The position numbers and the translations under genes are program-made. A stretch of 64,000 bases of DNA from Enterococcus viikkiensis (GTDB lineage Bacteria > Bacillota > Bacilli > Lactobacillales > Enterococcaceae), in assembly GCF_005405345.1 (NCBI RefSeq), contig NZ_BJDW01000007.1, positions 1-64,000 of the forward strand. Direction: 5' to 3'. The notes beneath the pieces are model-generated. The model was not told the DNA's origin and did no database searches. It worked only from the letters and a program-made list of their open reading frames with translations. Positions 53,800-62,779 of this stretch are shown here, one piece after another; the stretch's first letter is position 1; the number at the start of each line of letters is the position of its first letter.

Positions 53800-54693
53800 A
53801 TGAAAAAAGATTCGGGATTGTTCTATGGTTTCAGCGCTTATATCATTTGGGGGATTCTCCCTCTTTATTGGAAATTATTAGGTGAAGTCGGTTCGGTGGA
53901 GGTGTTGTTCTATCGAATTTTTTGGTCATTAGTTTTTATGACGCTCTACTTAGTCACTTTTAAAAAAATTCCGCTATTCATTCAGGAAGTCAAAGCGTTG
54001 TTAAAAAGTCGACGCCAAACTATTGCAATTATTGCAGCCGCTTTTCTGATATCCATCAACTGGGGGGTCTTTATTTACACCGTATCCATCGGTCAAGTCC
54101 AGCAAGCCAGCCTAGGCTATTACATCAATCCGTTATTAAATGTGTTAGCCGGTGCTTTTTATCTGAAAGAGCCCTTATCAAGACAAGCCAAGTTAGCGAG
54201 CCTAGCCGCCTTGACTGGTGTTGCCTTACTCACGATCCAAACCGGCGTTTTCCCTATCAACTCACTGCTGCTAGCTACTAGCTTTTGTCTCTACGGCTTA
54301 ACTAAGAAACAGTTGAATTTAAGTGGAGCAACTAGCATCACCTTAGAGACATTGATCATTGCGCCGATCGGTTTAATTTATTTATTTTTCTTATCTGACG
54401 TCGGCTTTATGAATTATTCATTGACGACAAATCTGCTGCTGATGGGCGCTGGGATCGTAACAGCGATTCCCTTATTACTATTCGCTATCGCGGTAAAAAA
54501 ATTATCTTATATCACGATCGGCTTTTTGCAATACATCAATCCCACGATCATGCTGATTATGGCGATTTTCCTATTCCACGAACCGTATCAGCTACCGCAA
54601 TTTATTGCTTTTGCCTTTATTTGGTTAGGAATTATTATTTTTGTCGTTGGCAACTTCATTGATACCCGTCAGAAAAAAAGGATTCGCTCTTAA
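53800..54693 (+). CDS. rarD: RarD/EamA-family transporter
   Basis: A 297-residue membrane protein with ten membrane segments in two EamA repeats. The opening G-L-F-Y-G-F-S-A-Y-I-I-W-G-I-L-P-L-Y-W-K, the internal N-W-G-V-F-I-Y-T-V and the end S-Y-I-T-I-G-F-L-Q-Y-I-N-P-T are typical of RarD, a drug/metabolite-superfamily transporter of unproven substrate. I start at ATG 53800, with GGAGGG upstream; the in-frame TTG at 53785 precedes that site. A terminator hairpin overlaps the stop codon. Confidence 0.88.
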   Translation: MKKDSGLFYGFSAYIIWGILPLYWKLLGEVGSVEVLFYRIFWSLVFMTLYLVTFKKIPLFIQEVKALLKSRRQTIAIIAAAFLISINWGVFIYTVSIGQVQQASLGYYINPLLNVLAGAFYLKEPLSRQAKLASLAALTGVALLTIQTGVFPINSLLLATSFCLYGLTKKQLNLSGATSITLETLIIAPIGLIYLFFLSDVGFMNYSLTTNLLLMGAGIVTAIPLLLFAIAVKKLSYITIGFLQYINPTIMLIMAIFLFHEPYQLPQFIAFAFIWLGIIIFVVGNFIDTRQKKRIRS

Positions 54694-54707
54694 GCAAATC
54701 CTTTTTT
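54674..54707 (+). terminator. Terminator overlapping the rarD stop
   Basis: Stem AAAAAAGGATT (54674-54684) with AATCCTTTTTT (54697-54707), plus inner GC pairs. Confidence 0.8.
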
Positions 54708-54897
54708 GTTATTATTAATTACATTCGTTGGCTAATTTTCTCAACTTTAAAATCTTACTCATTTTGATCTGTTCGTCACTTCAGCACAGCCCTATGCTTT
54801 GTTATAAGCTTTGAACGATTTTTCTGTCCGTTACTGTTAAAAAGAAACCAAGTGTGTGATCTCTTATAGCGGCCTTTTGGAAAATCGATTGAATTTT

Positions 54898-55797
54898 TTA
54901 TTCTTTATTTTGGAAGGCTTCGATGTTTTGTATTACTTTTTGCGCCAACCGGACTTTAGCTAGTGACGTTAAGCCCGCGTTGGTTTTCCCCGCGAAAACA
55001 TTCGGTAGACCAATCACTTCTGTACCCAAACCAGCTTCCGTATCGCTGAAAGCAAAATTACCCGGTTGCACCAACCAGTTTTTCAAAGCCGGTATTTCAT
55101 GAGAAGGCGCGATCGAGACATTCATCAAAATTTTCCCATTACCGAATGTTGCAAAAGCTGCTTCATCAATCAGTACCACATTTTTATTCAAACAAGTAAT
55201 CAAAATATCGACGTTGCTTAGTAACTCAGCCAGCGGCAAATAATCCATGCCCAATTCCTTTTCAAGCTCGGGCTTACGTGTTCGACTGAAATAAGTCACA
55301 TCCATCCCGAAAAAATCCATTGTTCTGGCAAGTAAACTGCCTACCGTTCCCATACCAACGATCCCTACTTTGACGTCCGTCAATTCCAGCGGCTCCTCTT
55401 TCCACATCGCAGGCCCCCGTCCTTGCAGCAGACGAACCAGCTCGCTAATCGCATATTCCTTGACGCCTTCATCGCCATAATCCCGCACGCCGGTTACTAC
55501 AATGCCTTTTTCATTGGCATACAAAATGTCGACGTTGGCATTTTCCGGCGCATACAAGCTGGCACAAATTCCAATGTAGCGAATATTCGGACAAGCTTCC
55601 AGTACTTGACGATCAATAAAACTAGTAAAGCTCAGCATCACGCAATCCGCGTCGCCAATCCGCTCAATGATCGTTTGAGCGTCTTGTGGGATATCCGTGT
55701 AAAAGATCGCTTCTTCTGCGTACTCTTTCAATTTTTCATCCCACTCCGGAAGCAGCTTCGTTGGCTCGATCGCCACCATTTTTTTAAATTTTTTCAT
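54898..55797 (-). CDS. Divergent D-2-hydroxyacid dehydrogenase-like protein
   Basis: A 299-residue protein with the two-domain fold of NAD-dependent D-2-hydroxyacid dehydrogenases. The coenzyme loop is G-I-V-G-M-G-T-V-G near residue 146 and the overall order of strands fits. The catalytic set is not normal: where relatives have T-S-R-G the sequence reads V-S-I-A, and where they have T-P-H-I-A-G it reads A-G-K-T-N-A-G, so both the substrate-binding Arg and the catalytic His are absent; the glutamate region (S-D-T-E-A) is retained. It may bind NAD(P) without classical activity or use other residues. GGAGGA precedes the ATG. Confidence 0.75.
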   Translation of the reverse strand: MKKFKKMVAIEPTKLLPEWDEKLKEYAEEAIFYTDIPQDAQTIIERIGDADCVMLSFTSFIDRQVLEACPNIRYIGICASLYAPENANVDILYANEKGIVVTGVRDYGDEGVKEYAISELVRLLQGRGPAMWKEEPLELTDVKVGIVGMGTVGSLLARTMDFFGMDVTYFSRTRKPELEKELGMDYLPLAELLSNVDILITCLNKNVVLIDEAAFATFGNGKILMNVSIAPSHEIPALKNWLVQPGNFAFSDTEAGLGTEVIGLPNVFAGKTNAGLTSLAKVRLAQKVIQNIEAFQNKE

Positions 55798-55870
55798 TTC
55801 GTCCTCCTACACTTCGTTCTCTTTTTATGATAAGTTTTACACGATACGACGTCAATCACGATTATTGGCT

Positions 55871-55905
55871 AAAAAAAAAACAGCTTGTGAAATTTCAACA
55901 AGCTG
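55871..55905 (-). terminator. Terminator of the deacetylase-lysA-dapF operon
   Basis: Stem CAGCTTGT (55881-55888) with ACAAGCTG (55898-55905). On the minus strand it is followed by ten T. Confidence 0.9.
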
Positions 55906-55919
55906 CTGTTTCATACGTT

Positions 55920-56753
55920 TTAATCTAACATCAAATCATCATCTAAAATCGTCCCGGCAGCTACTCTATTGGTATCGCCTATTAAATAAAGTGACTCATC
56001 AACGACTTCAACCTGCAACTCACCACCTAATACTTCAACCGTAACTGGGCTTTCTTGAACCAAACCCTTTTTGTTTAAAACATAGGCAGTTGACCCTGTT
56101 CCAGTACCACAAGCCAAAGTGAAATCCTCTACGCCTCGCTCATACGTCCGTTCTACAACCGTTTGGTCAGAGAAGATGTCATAGAAATTAACATTTGCGC
56201 CTTTTTCAAAAGCTGGATGGTTCCGTAGCTTTCGCGCTAAATCAAAAATTGTTTCTAGCTCCGTCATGGCTAAGTCTGGTTGATGGACAACTAGATGAGG
56301 AATTCCAGGATCTCCTAATTCGACATAATCAACGGTTAGCTCTTTGCCAGCGACTTGAATTTTTTTATCCGCTTCAAAAACCGTTGGCGAATTTAGCTGT
56401 ACACGATATGTTCGAGTGTTGATTCGCTCTGCTGGGACATTGCCAGCAATTGTTTCAATCACCATTTTTTCACCGGCCAAGCCTTGTTCATAGGCATAGC
56501 GGGCGACACAGCGGGCACCGTTTCCACACATTTCCGCCTCAGAGCCATCCGCATTGAAGAAGCGGGCATAAAAATCCCCCGTCCCGCGTGACGCTTCAAT
56601 CACGATCACCGTATCTGCACCGACTGAGACGCGACGAGTACAGACGCGAGCAGCAAATTTAGTTAGTGTTTCAGTAGATAATTGCAAGGTTTGATTGTCG
56701 ATTAAAATGAAATCATTGCCTGCTCCCTGCATTTTATAAAAAGGAATCTCCAT
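55920..56753 (-). CDS. dapF: Diaminopimelate epimerase
   Basis: A 277-residue PLP-independent epimerase converting LL- to meso-diaminopimelate. The two catalytic cysteines are in E-M-C76-G-N-G-A-R and L-A-C215-G-T-G-T-G-S-T, the expected two-lobed arrangement. It is last in the operon after lysA, 21 bases downstream, and provides the substrate for LysA. Lactic acid bacteria of this type use lysine rather than DAP in peptidoglycan, so the pathway mainly supplies lysine. Confidence 0.95.
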   Translation of the reverse strand: MEIPFYKMQGAGNDFILIDNQTLQLSTETLTKFAARVCTRRVSVGADTVIVIEASRGTGDFYARFFNADGSEAEMCGNGARCVARYAYEQGLAGEKMVIETIAGNVPAERINTRTYRVQLNSPTVFEADKKIQVAGKELTVDYVELGDPGIPHLVVHQPDLAMTELETIFDLARKLRNHPAFEKGANVNFYDIFSDQTVVERTYERGVEDFTLACGTGTGSTAYVLNKKGLVQESPVTVEVLGGELQVEVVDESLYLIGDTNRVAAGTILDDDLMLD

Positions 56754-56774
56754 TTCATACCCTCATTTCAATAT

Positions 56775-58073
56775 TTACTGTAAAGAATCCGGGATTACTT
56801 CATTTTGAATAATTTGATCTAGACTTTGACGCTTGACGATGACTTCTGCATTCCCAGCTTTGGTTAAAATCACTGCTGGAATCGCCAATTTATTATAGTT
56901 GTTAGCCATTGAATAACCATATGCTCCCGTTGAGAAGGTAGCGAAAATATCCCCAGCTTCAACCTTTGGCAGTTTAATATCCTTAACTAAGATATCGGTG
57001 CTTTCACAGGCTTTGCCGGAAACAGTGACCGTTTCTATCGCTGGTTGATCGGCTTTATTGGCTAAAACACCGGTATACTCCGCTTGATACAACCCCGGTC
57101 GAATATTGTCCGTCATTCCTCCGTTGATACTGACATATTTTCGTAAGCCCGGCAATTCTTTGATTGCTCCGATAGTATGCAAACTGATTCCCGCTTCAGC
57201 CACGATACTGCGGCCCGGCTCAATCACTACTGCCGGTTGAGGATACTTTTCCTTTTCGCAAAAAGCGAGGACAAGTTTCATCATTGGATCCGTGAAATAG
57301 CTGAACGGCTTCGGCTGATCCCCATCGGTATAACGCACCCCAAAGCCACCGCCGAAATTCAGTTCCTCAATCACATAATCATAACGTTCTTTGACCAGCT
57401 TGACTAAATCTAGCGCGATTCCCACCGCCGCCAAATGGGCTTGATTATCAAACAGTTGGCTACCTATGTGAAAATGAAACCCTAAAAAATTCACTTCTGG
57501 TGTGTCGATAGCTTTCTTAATTTGTGGAAATAAAATTCCTTCGTCAATGGGAATCCCAAATTTTGAATCCTTTTGACCAGTAGAAATAAAAGAATGTGTG
57601 GTGGCATTGACTTCTGGTGTGATTCGAAACAAAATATTAACGACTTTCTGCTTTTCTTTGGCAATCGCCGCAATCAGATCCACTTCCTGTAAACTATCGA
57701 TAATAATCCGGCCAACGCCATAATCGATCGCCATTTCTAATTCTTCAATCGATTTATTATTGCCGTTCATTTCGATCTGTTCCGCTGGAAAATCCGCTTT
57801 AATTGCGGTATACAATTCCCCATCTGACACAACATCTAACGAAAACCCCTGCCGCTGAATGATCTTTAGCATGGCCAACGTCGAGAAGGCTTTACTGGCA
57901 AAGGCCACACGAACCTTGTCATACTTTTCAACAAAATCCCGCTGCAGCTCCTGACATTTCTCATCGATCATTGTTTGGGAAAAAATATACAGCGGTGTAC
58001 CGAATTTTTCTGCTAAGAGAACGGTATCGCAGCCATCCCAGATCAAGTGACCATTTTTTGTTTCCACGTTCAT
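56775..58073 (-). CDS. lysA: Diaminopimelate decarboxylase
   Basis: A 432-residue PLP enzyme (fold III) producing L-lysine from meso-DAP. The PLP lysine is K61 in F-A-S-K-A-F-S, followed by the glycine loop L-N-F-G-G-G-F-G-V-R, E-P-G-R-S-I-V-A-E and the active-site cysteine in K-A-C-E-S-T-D. GAGGGGG precedes the ATG, which lies two bases after the deacetylase stop. It is the final step of the lysine pathway, the other enzymes being encoded on both sides. Confidence 0.96.
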   Translation of the reverse strand: MNVETKNGHLIWDGCDTVLLAEKFGTPLYIFSQTMIDEKCQELQRDFVEKYDKVRVAFASKAFSTLAMLKIIQRQGFSLDVVSDGELYTAIKADFPAEQIEMNGNNKSIEELEMAIDYGVGRIIIDSLQEVDLIAAIAKEKQKVVNILFRITPEVNATTHSFISTGQKDSKFGIPIDEGILFPQIKKAIDTPEVNFLGFHFHIGSQLFDNQAHLAAVGIALDLVKLVKERYDYVIEELNFGGGFGVRYTDGDQPKPFSYFTDPMMKLVLAFCEKEKYPQPAVVIEPGRSIVAEAGISLHTIGAIKELPGLRKYVSINGGMTDNIRPGLYQAEYTGVLANKADQPAIETVTVSGKACESTDILVKDIKLPKVEAGDIFATFSTGAYGYSMANNYNKLAIPAVILTKAGNAEVIVKRQSLDQIIQNEVIPDSLQ

Positions 58074-58075
58074 AA

Positions 58076-59251
58076 TTAGCCCCCTCTATTTTCGTTCAAA
58101 CCAGCGATCAGATTAACATAGGTTTGGACGCCTAATAATAAATTCACTTCATCGAATTTCATTTTTCCACTATGAAGTGGATAGGTGTAGCCCTTAGCTT
58201 CATCACGAATTCCTAAGAAGAAAAACAGGCCTGGGATTTCTTGTTGATACCAAGAAAAGTCTTCCGCAATCAAATATGGTGGTGTTTCAACGTAATAATC
58301 AGCCGCAACTTTTTCCAATACAGTGACCATTTCAGCGTCATTATCCACGACCCGATACATATGATTGAAGACGACTTCCGCTTCACAGCCGTAACCTCTA
58401 GCGATCTCACTGGCTAATAATTCCACCCGTCGCACAACTTCATCATAAACCTTATCATCAAACGCCCGCATCGTGCCGTGTAAAACAACCTCTTTGGCAA
58501 CGATGTTCATCGCTTCGCCACCGTGAATCGTACCAAAAGTTAAAACGACATTGTCTAATGGGCTAATATTTCTAGCTAAAATACTATTTAATCCAGAGAT
58601 CACACCTCCAGCTGCCACGATGGCATCTTCACCTAATTGCGGCTGAGCCCCATGTGTGCTGACCCCTTTAATCGTGATCGTCACTTCCGCATTACGAGCC
58701 ATCATTGGTCCTGGTCGGCAAGCAATTTTCCCCGTCGGTAAATCTGGAAAGACGTGGAGCCCTACGATTTTTTCAACTCCCAGCTTTTGTAGTATCCCTG
58801 TCTTCATAATCAGTTCCGCCCCACCCGGACCTTCTTCTGCCGGTTGGAAAACAAAGACCAACGTCCCTTGAACGGCTTCAGGATGTCGATGAAGATACGC
58901 AATGAAACCCAATAGCGTCGCCATATGACCATCGTGCCCACAGGCGTGCATTTTTCCCGGTGTTTTTGAAGCAAAATCATAACCTGTTTGTTCCTTTACC
59001 GGTAATGCATCGATGTCTGTGCGAAAGGCCAACGTTTTCCCTGCGCTTTTTCCTCGGAGAACGGCGATCGTGCCAGTTCCTAATACTTCATAGGTCTCGG
59101 TAACACCGAATGCCCTTAATTTTTCGCGAATATACGCCGCGGTCCGAACTTCCTCCAAACCTAATTCCGGCATCTGATGTAGTTCACGGCGCATTGTTGT
59201 GACTAATTCTTCCAACTCTTTGACCTTCGTATCCATCATCGTCTCACTCAT
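58076..59251 (-). CDS. N-acetyldiaminopimelate deacetylase (M20 family)
   Basis: A 391-residue M20-type metallohydrolase. The metal-ligand motif H-A-C-G-H-D-G-H lies near residue 105, the catalytic glutamate in P-A-E-E-G-P-G-G-A, and the dimerisation domain starts near 185. General M20 amidohydrolases act on many N-acylated amino acids. Here the operon with lysA and dapF and the DapH acetyltransferase gene nearby make deacetylation of N-acetyl-LL-DAP the likely role (the Bacillus YkuR type). The start at 59251 has only a weak TGGA site; ATG four codons downstream is an alternative. Confidence 0.88.
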   Translation of the reverse strand: MSETMMDTKVKELEELVTTMRRELHQMPELGLEEVRTAAYIREKLRAFGVTETYEVLGTGTIAVLRGKSAGKTLAFRTDIDALPVKEQTGYDFASKTPGKMHACGHDGHMATLLGFIAYLHRHPEAVQGTLVFVFQPAEEGPGGAELIMKTGILQKLGVEKIVGLHVFPDLPTGKIACRPGPMMARNAEVTITIKGVSTHGAQPQLGEDAIVAAGGVISGLNSILARNISPLDNVVLTFGTIHGGEAMNIVAKEVVLHGTMRAFDDKVYDEVVRRVELLASEIARGYGCEAEVVFNHMYRVVDNDAEMVTVLEKVAADYYVETPPYLIAEDFSWYQQEIPGLFFFLGIRDEAKGYTYPLHSGKMKFDEVNLLLGVQTYVNLIAGLNENRGG

Positions 59252-59451
59252 TTCCAGCTTATAATTATGTTTGTTTGATTAAAAATGCATTGATAGTTTC
59301 TCATATTATAGTACAGAAAGCCGCTGAGGTCATTCATTTGTTTTCATAATTATTGACAAATTTCAGAAAATCAATAAGAAGTTCTTTTCCTTTTTAATCT
59401 ACCTTAACAGCAGTACACTTTAAGTAACTATTTTTTTGGGAGGGATAAACG

Positions 59452-59661
59452 ATGAAACTTTATAAAAATCAACAAACCGGTCTGATCCTATCCGAAGTCG
59501 ATCTGCAAGCTAATCTCACTCGCGAAGCACGTAAGTTATGGGAAGATGATCGCAACGATTTTCCTGAACATTATGAAACGTTTGAAGCCTTTTTAATTGC
59601 CTACAAAAATCAGCAGCAAGACAATTACCAATCCTTTGAGGAAGAGAACTTGGATAACTAG
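59452..59661 (+). CDS. Small acidic protein, unknown function
   Basis: A 69-residue hydrophilic protein with a strong GGGAGGG site before ATG 59452. It starts M-K-L-Y-K-N-Q-Q-T-G, contains W-E-D-D-R-N-D-F-P, and ends in an acidic tail. It has no membrane segment. Small proteins of this sort are conserved in enterococci without assigned role. It has its own long terminator at 59664. Confidence 0.65.
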   Translation: MKLYKNQQTGLILSEVDLQANLTREARKLWEDDRNDFPEHYETFEAFLIAYKNQQQDNYQSFEEENLDN

Positions 59662-59663
59662 TA

Positions 59664-59709
59664 AAACAAACGGCGAAGACAATATTTTGATGGTCTTCGC
59701 CGTTTGTTT
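59664..59709 (+). terminator. Terminator of the small acidic protein gene
   Basis: A perfect 17-base-pair stem (59664-59680 with 59693-59709), ending in a short T-rich segment. Confidence 0.85.
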
Positions 59710-60042
59710 CACCGTTCTTCTATTTTGACTTGTTCGAAGAATGATCCCGTTTTTGAAGAGACCTCGGATTGCCTATCAGCAAGACGGGGGATCCATCGAG
59801 TATTCTCCCAGCCGCAATCGGTTTGATGTTTGGGATTATTCTTATTAGATATGAGAGGATGAATTATACTGAAGTAAGAATAATGGCTGCGATCATTGCT
59901 TCTTTTCTTTTGTTGGTTAAAATTTACATTAGATTTCCATTGGCAGATACTCATAATTGAGCTATAATTCTACTATTAAGAATCTTTTCTAGTAAGAATC
60001 GTCTTTGAACTGAATTAAAAACGGATGAAGGAGTTGTTTCTT
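59710..60042 (+). promoter_or_regulatory. Region upstream of dapA with promoter and a possible small reading frame
   Basis: The region contains -35 TTGGCA (59940-59945), 17-base spacer and a perfect -10 TATAAT (59963-59968), the probable dapA promoter. A TTG-initiated frame at 59769-59960 could encode 63 residues with two hydrophobic helices (L-M-F-G-I-I-L-I and I-I-A-S-F-L-L-L), but it has no clear ribosome site and may be a remnant. I see no lysine riboswitch. Confidence 0.5.
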
Positions 60043-60933
60043 TTGAGAATATTTGAAGGATCTGCAGTTGCATTAGTCACCCCGATGAAGGCCGATGGTG
60101 CGGTTGATTTCAAGAAACTCGACGAGCTAGTCGAATGGCAAGTCAATGAAGGATCCGACGCAATCGTTGCTTGTGGAACGACAGGCGAAGCCTCTACTTT
60201 GGCAAACGCAGAACACATTGCCGTAATCGAAGCTGTGGTCAAAAAAGTAGCTAATCGTGTGCCGGTTATCGCCGGAACAGGTGTCAACGACACACAACAT
60301 GCGATCGAATTATCCACGGGCGCGGAAAAAGTCGGTGCTGATGCTCTATTGATTGTAACTCCTTATTACAATAAAGCTTCCGATGAAGGACTGTTTTTAC
60401 ATTATCAAAAAATTGCACAAAGCGTGAAGCTGCCGATCATTTTATACTCAGTCGCTTCACGAACCAACATGAATATTGAGCCATTAATGGTGAAACGATT
60501 AGCGGAAATTCCAAATGTCGTTGCGATTAAAGAAGCCAGCGGCAATATTTCGCAAATCGCTGAAATTGCTCGTCTCTTACCGGAAGATTTTACAATCTAT
60601 TCTGGTAACGACGATCAAGTTTTACCAATTATGGCATTAGGTGGACGCGGCTCCATTTCGACAGTTGCTAACATCGCGCCAAAGCAGACACACGAATTGA
60701 CTCAAGCTGTTTTAGCTGGTGATTTTGCACTTGCCAAAGACTTACAGTTGGAACAGCTACCTCTGATCCACGCAATATTCTGCGAAGTCAACCCGATCCC
60801 AGTCAAAACCGCGGTAGGTTTACTAGGTAAGATTGAACCAAATTTCCGTCTACCGCTTTCTGCTGCTAAAGCCGAAACCGTTGAACGGTTGAAAAAGGAA
60901 ATGACAGCTTACGGACTGGAGGTCAACCAATGA
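60043..60933 (+). CDS. dapA: 4-hydroxy-tetrahydrodipicolinate synthase
   Basis: A 296-residue TIM-barrel enzyme condensing pyruvate with aspartate semialdehyde, the first committed lysine step. The Schiff-base lysine is K163 in A-I-K-E-A-S-G-N, with T-T-G-E near residue 46 and Tyr135 before S-V-A-S-R-T. I start at TTG 60043, which gives the family opening M-R-I-F-E-G-S-A-V-A and has AAGGAG nine bases upstream; the ATG at 60025 would start inside the ribosome site. It overlaps dapB by four bases (ATGA). Confidence 0.95.
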   Translation: MRIFEGSAVALVTPMKADGAVDFKKLDELVEWQVNEGSDAIVACGTTGEASTLANAEHIAVIEAVVKKVANRVPVIAGTGVNDTQHAIELSTGAEKVGADALLIVTPYYNKASDEGLFLHYQKIAQSVKLPIILYSVASRTNMNIEPLMVKRLAEIPNVVAIKEASGNISQIAEIARLLPEDFTIYSGNDDQVLPIMALGGRGSISTVANIAPKQTHELTQAVLAGDFALAKDLQLEQLPLIHAIFCEVNPIPVKTAVGLLGKIEPNFRLPLSAAKAETVERLKKEMTAYGLEVNQ

Positions 60934-61685
60934 TCGACATCCTTTTAAGTGGCGCCAACGGTCGGATGGGTCGCGTTTTACAAACCATGATCGCTCAGCA
61001 ACCAACGATGCAAGTCGTTGCCGGTATAGATCGTGAAGCATTTGAAGCCGACTTTCCTACCTATCAAACTATCGCTGATTTTCAAGTGGCTGTTGATGTA
61101 ATCATTGATTTTTCACACTACACCGCCGTACCTGCTGTTTTAGAGTATGCCGTTGAAAAAAAAATTCCTGTTGTGATTGCCACGACTGGTTTAACCGATG
61201 AAGTAAAGACTCAATTATTCGCTGCCAGTGAAAAAACTGCCGTCTTCTTCTCCGCTAATATGTCTTTAGGAATCAATTTGTTGGCCAAAGCGATCCGCGA
61301 GATCACACCCGTGTTAGAAGATGAATTTAATATCGAGATCGTTGAAAAACACCACAATCAGAAAAAGGATTCTCCTAGCGGAACGGCTTTATTGTTAGCG
61401 GATGCTGTCAACGACGCCGTAAGCACTAAGAAAACATATGTCTATGGGCGACATGGCAATGATTTAGAAAATCCGTTATCAGAGCTTGGTATTCACGCAA
61501 TCCGCGGAGGAACCATTCCCGGAGAACACACGGTGATTTACGCTGGACCAGATGAAGTGATCGAATTAAATCACTTGGCCCTCTCTCGCAATATTTTCGC
61601 CAGCGGTGCTGTCAAAGCCGCGAAATATATCCGTACCAAAAACACTGGCTTATACAATATGGAAAAATTAATTGACGAGAAATAA
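60930..61685 (+). CDS. dapB: 4-hydroxy-tetrahydrodipicolinate reductase
   Basis: A 251-residue NAD(P)H-dependent reductase, the second lysine-branch enzyme. The coenzyme motif G-A-N-G-R-M-G-R is at residues 8-15 and the catalytic box E-K-H-H-N-Q-K-K-D-S-P-S-G-T-A near residue 135. It is coupled to dapA by an ATGA overlap and followed after 170 bases by dapH. A GGAGG site lies inside the dapA end. Confidence 0.95.
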   Translation: MIDILLSGANGRMGRVLQTMIAQQPTMQVVAGIDREAFEADFPTYQTIADFQVAVDVIIDFSHYTAVPAVLEYAVEKKIPVVIATTGLTDEVKTQLFAASEKTAVFFSANMSLGINLLAKAIREITPVLEDEFNIEIVEKHHNQKKDSPSGTALLLADAVNDAVSTKKTYVYGRHGNDLENPLSELGIHAIRGGTIPGEHTVIYAGPDEVIELNHLALSRNIFASGAVKAAKYIRTKNTGLYNMEKLIDEK

Positions 61686-61855
61686 AATGATTGAGCGTTG
61701 AAACAGAAAAATAGATACCTTAATACGAGATAGGATCTCAGTCCAGCTTTTCACAGTTCACTCGATTAGCTGGCTGATCGACCTAACCAGAACACAACCG
61801 ATTTTTTTCTAATTTCTGAAAAATCGTTCTATTAATATAAGATAGGAGTAATTCA

Positions 61856-62557
61856 ATGACATTAACTGATCCTTATGAAATTGCAAAATATATTAAAAAT
61901 GCCGAAAAAAAGACACCAGTCAAAGCCTATGTTCAAGGTGATCTGACGAGTATCACGAAAACGAATGTCCAATTTTTTGGCCAAGAAAAGACTTGGATCT
62001 TAATTGGCGAAAGCCAGGCAATAGCAGAAATTTTGAACGAACAACAAGACAAAATCAGTGATGTACATCTTGAAAATGATCGACGTAACTCAGCGATTCC
62101 GATGCTGGATATTACTTCAATCAACGCCCGAATTGAGCCAGGAGCACTGATTCGTGAACGCGTGGAAATTGGCGACAAAGCGGTCATTATGATGGGGGCA
62201 ATCATCAATATTGGCGCATCTATCGGAGAAAGTACCATGATCGACATGGGCGCGATTTTAGGCGCTCGTGCTACCGTTGGTAAGCATGCCCACATTGGAG
62301 CCGGTGCTGTTTTAGCTGGTGTTCTTGAACCACCTAGTGCCTCCCCTGTGGTTGTTGAGGATAATGTTTTAGTAGGGGCAAACGCCGTGGTGCTAGAAGG
62401 CGTTCGTATCGGCAAGGATGCCGTAGTCGCTGCTGGTGCCATCGTGACAAAAGATGTCCCCGCTGGTGCAGTCGTTGCAGGTGCTCCTGCTAAAATAATT
62501 AAGACAAAAGATGAAGTCGCTGCAAATAAAACTGAATTTTTAGATGATTTAAGATAA
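61856..62557 (+). CDS. dapH: Tetrahydrodipicolinate N-acetyltransferase
   Basis: A 233-residue left-handed beta-helix acyltransferase. The N-terminal helical domain starts [13 protein letters not shown], and from about residue 95 the hexapeptide repeats ([26 protein letters not shown]) run to the C-terminus. This is the acetylase branch (DapH/YkuQ), not the succinylase type. Together with the M20 deacetylase it defines the acetylated DAP route; the matching aminotransferase is not in the window. AGGAG precedes the ATG. Confidence 0.95.
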   Translation: MTLTDPYEIAKYIKNAEKKTPVKAYVQGDLTSITKTNVQFFGQEKTWILIGESQAIAEILNEQQDKISDVHLENDRRNSAIPMLDITSINARIEPGALIRERVEIGDKAVIMMGAIINIGASIGESTMIDMGAILGARATVGKHAHIGAGAVLAGVLEPPSASPVVVEDNVLVGANAVVLEGVRIGKDAVVAAGAIVTKDVPAGAVVAGAPAKIIKTKDEVAANKTEFLDDLR

Positions 62558-62564
62558 ACAGACG

Positions 62565-62605
62565 CTGTTACGAAAAAACTTTCTAATTTTCGTAACAGTT
62601 TTTTT
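62565..62605 (+). terminator. Terminator of dapA-dapB-dapH
   Basis: A perfect 12-base-pair stem, CTGTTACGAAAA (62565-62576) with TTTTCGTAACAG (62587-62598), followed by a T run. Confidence 0.92.
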
Positions 62606-62779
62606 GCCTTTAAAGTCGGTACGGTACTTCACCCCTGTCCGCCTCTTTATCCTTCGAAAAATAAAAATTCATCCCCCTACATAACGTCTTTTTTCTTATT
62701 CCTACTGCACTTTTCAGGAAGTATGCTATAATACTAACGATTATAACAACTCTAAAATGAAAGTGACTGAAAAATACTC

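Noticed and set aside
55884-55901. Rex-operator-like sequence TTGTGAAATTTCAACAA upstream of the hydroxyacid dehydrogenase
   Set aside because: It has the wrong spacing and imperfect arms, and it is fully explained as part of the terminator hairpin of the lysine operon.
59252-60042. Possible lysine riboswitch before dapA or the deacetylase operon
   Set aside because: No conserved L-box blocks were found; the leader distances are short or filled by a small gene and an ordinary promoter.
61933-62442. Long 169-codon antisense frame within dapH
   Set aside because: It is an artefact of the Gly/Ala/Val/Ile-rich hexapeptide repeats of dapH; no ribosome site or protein-like composition.
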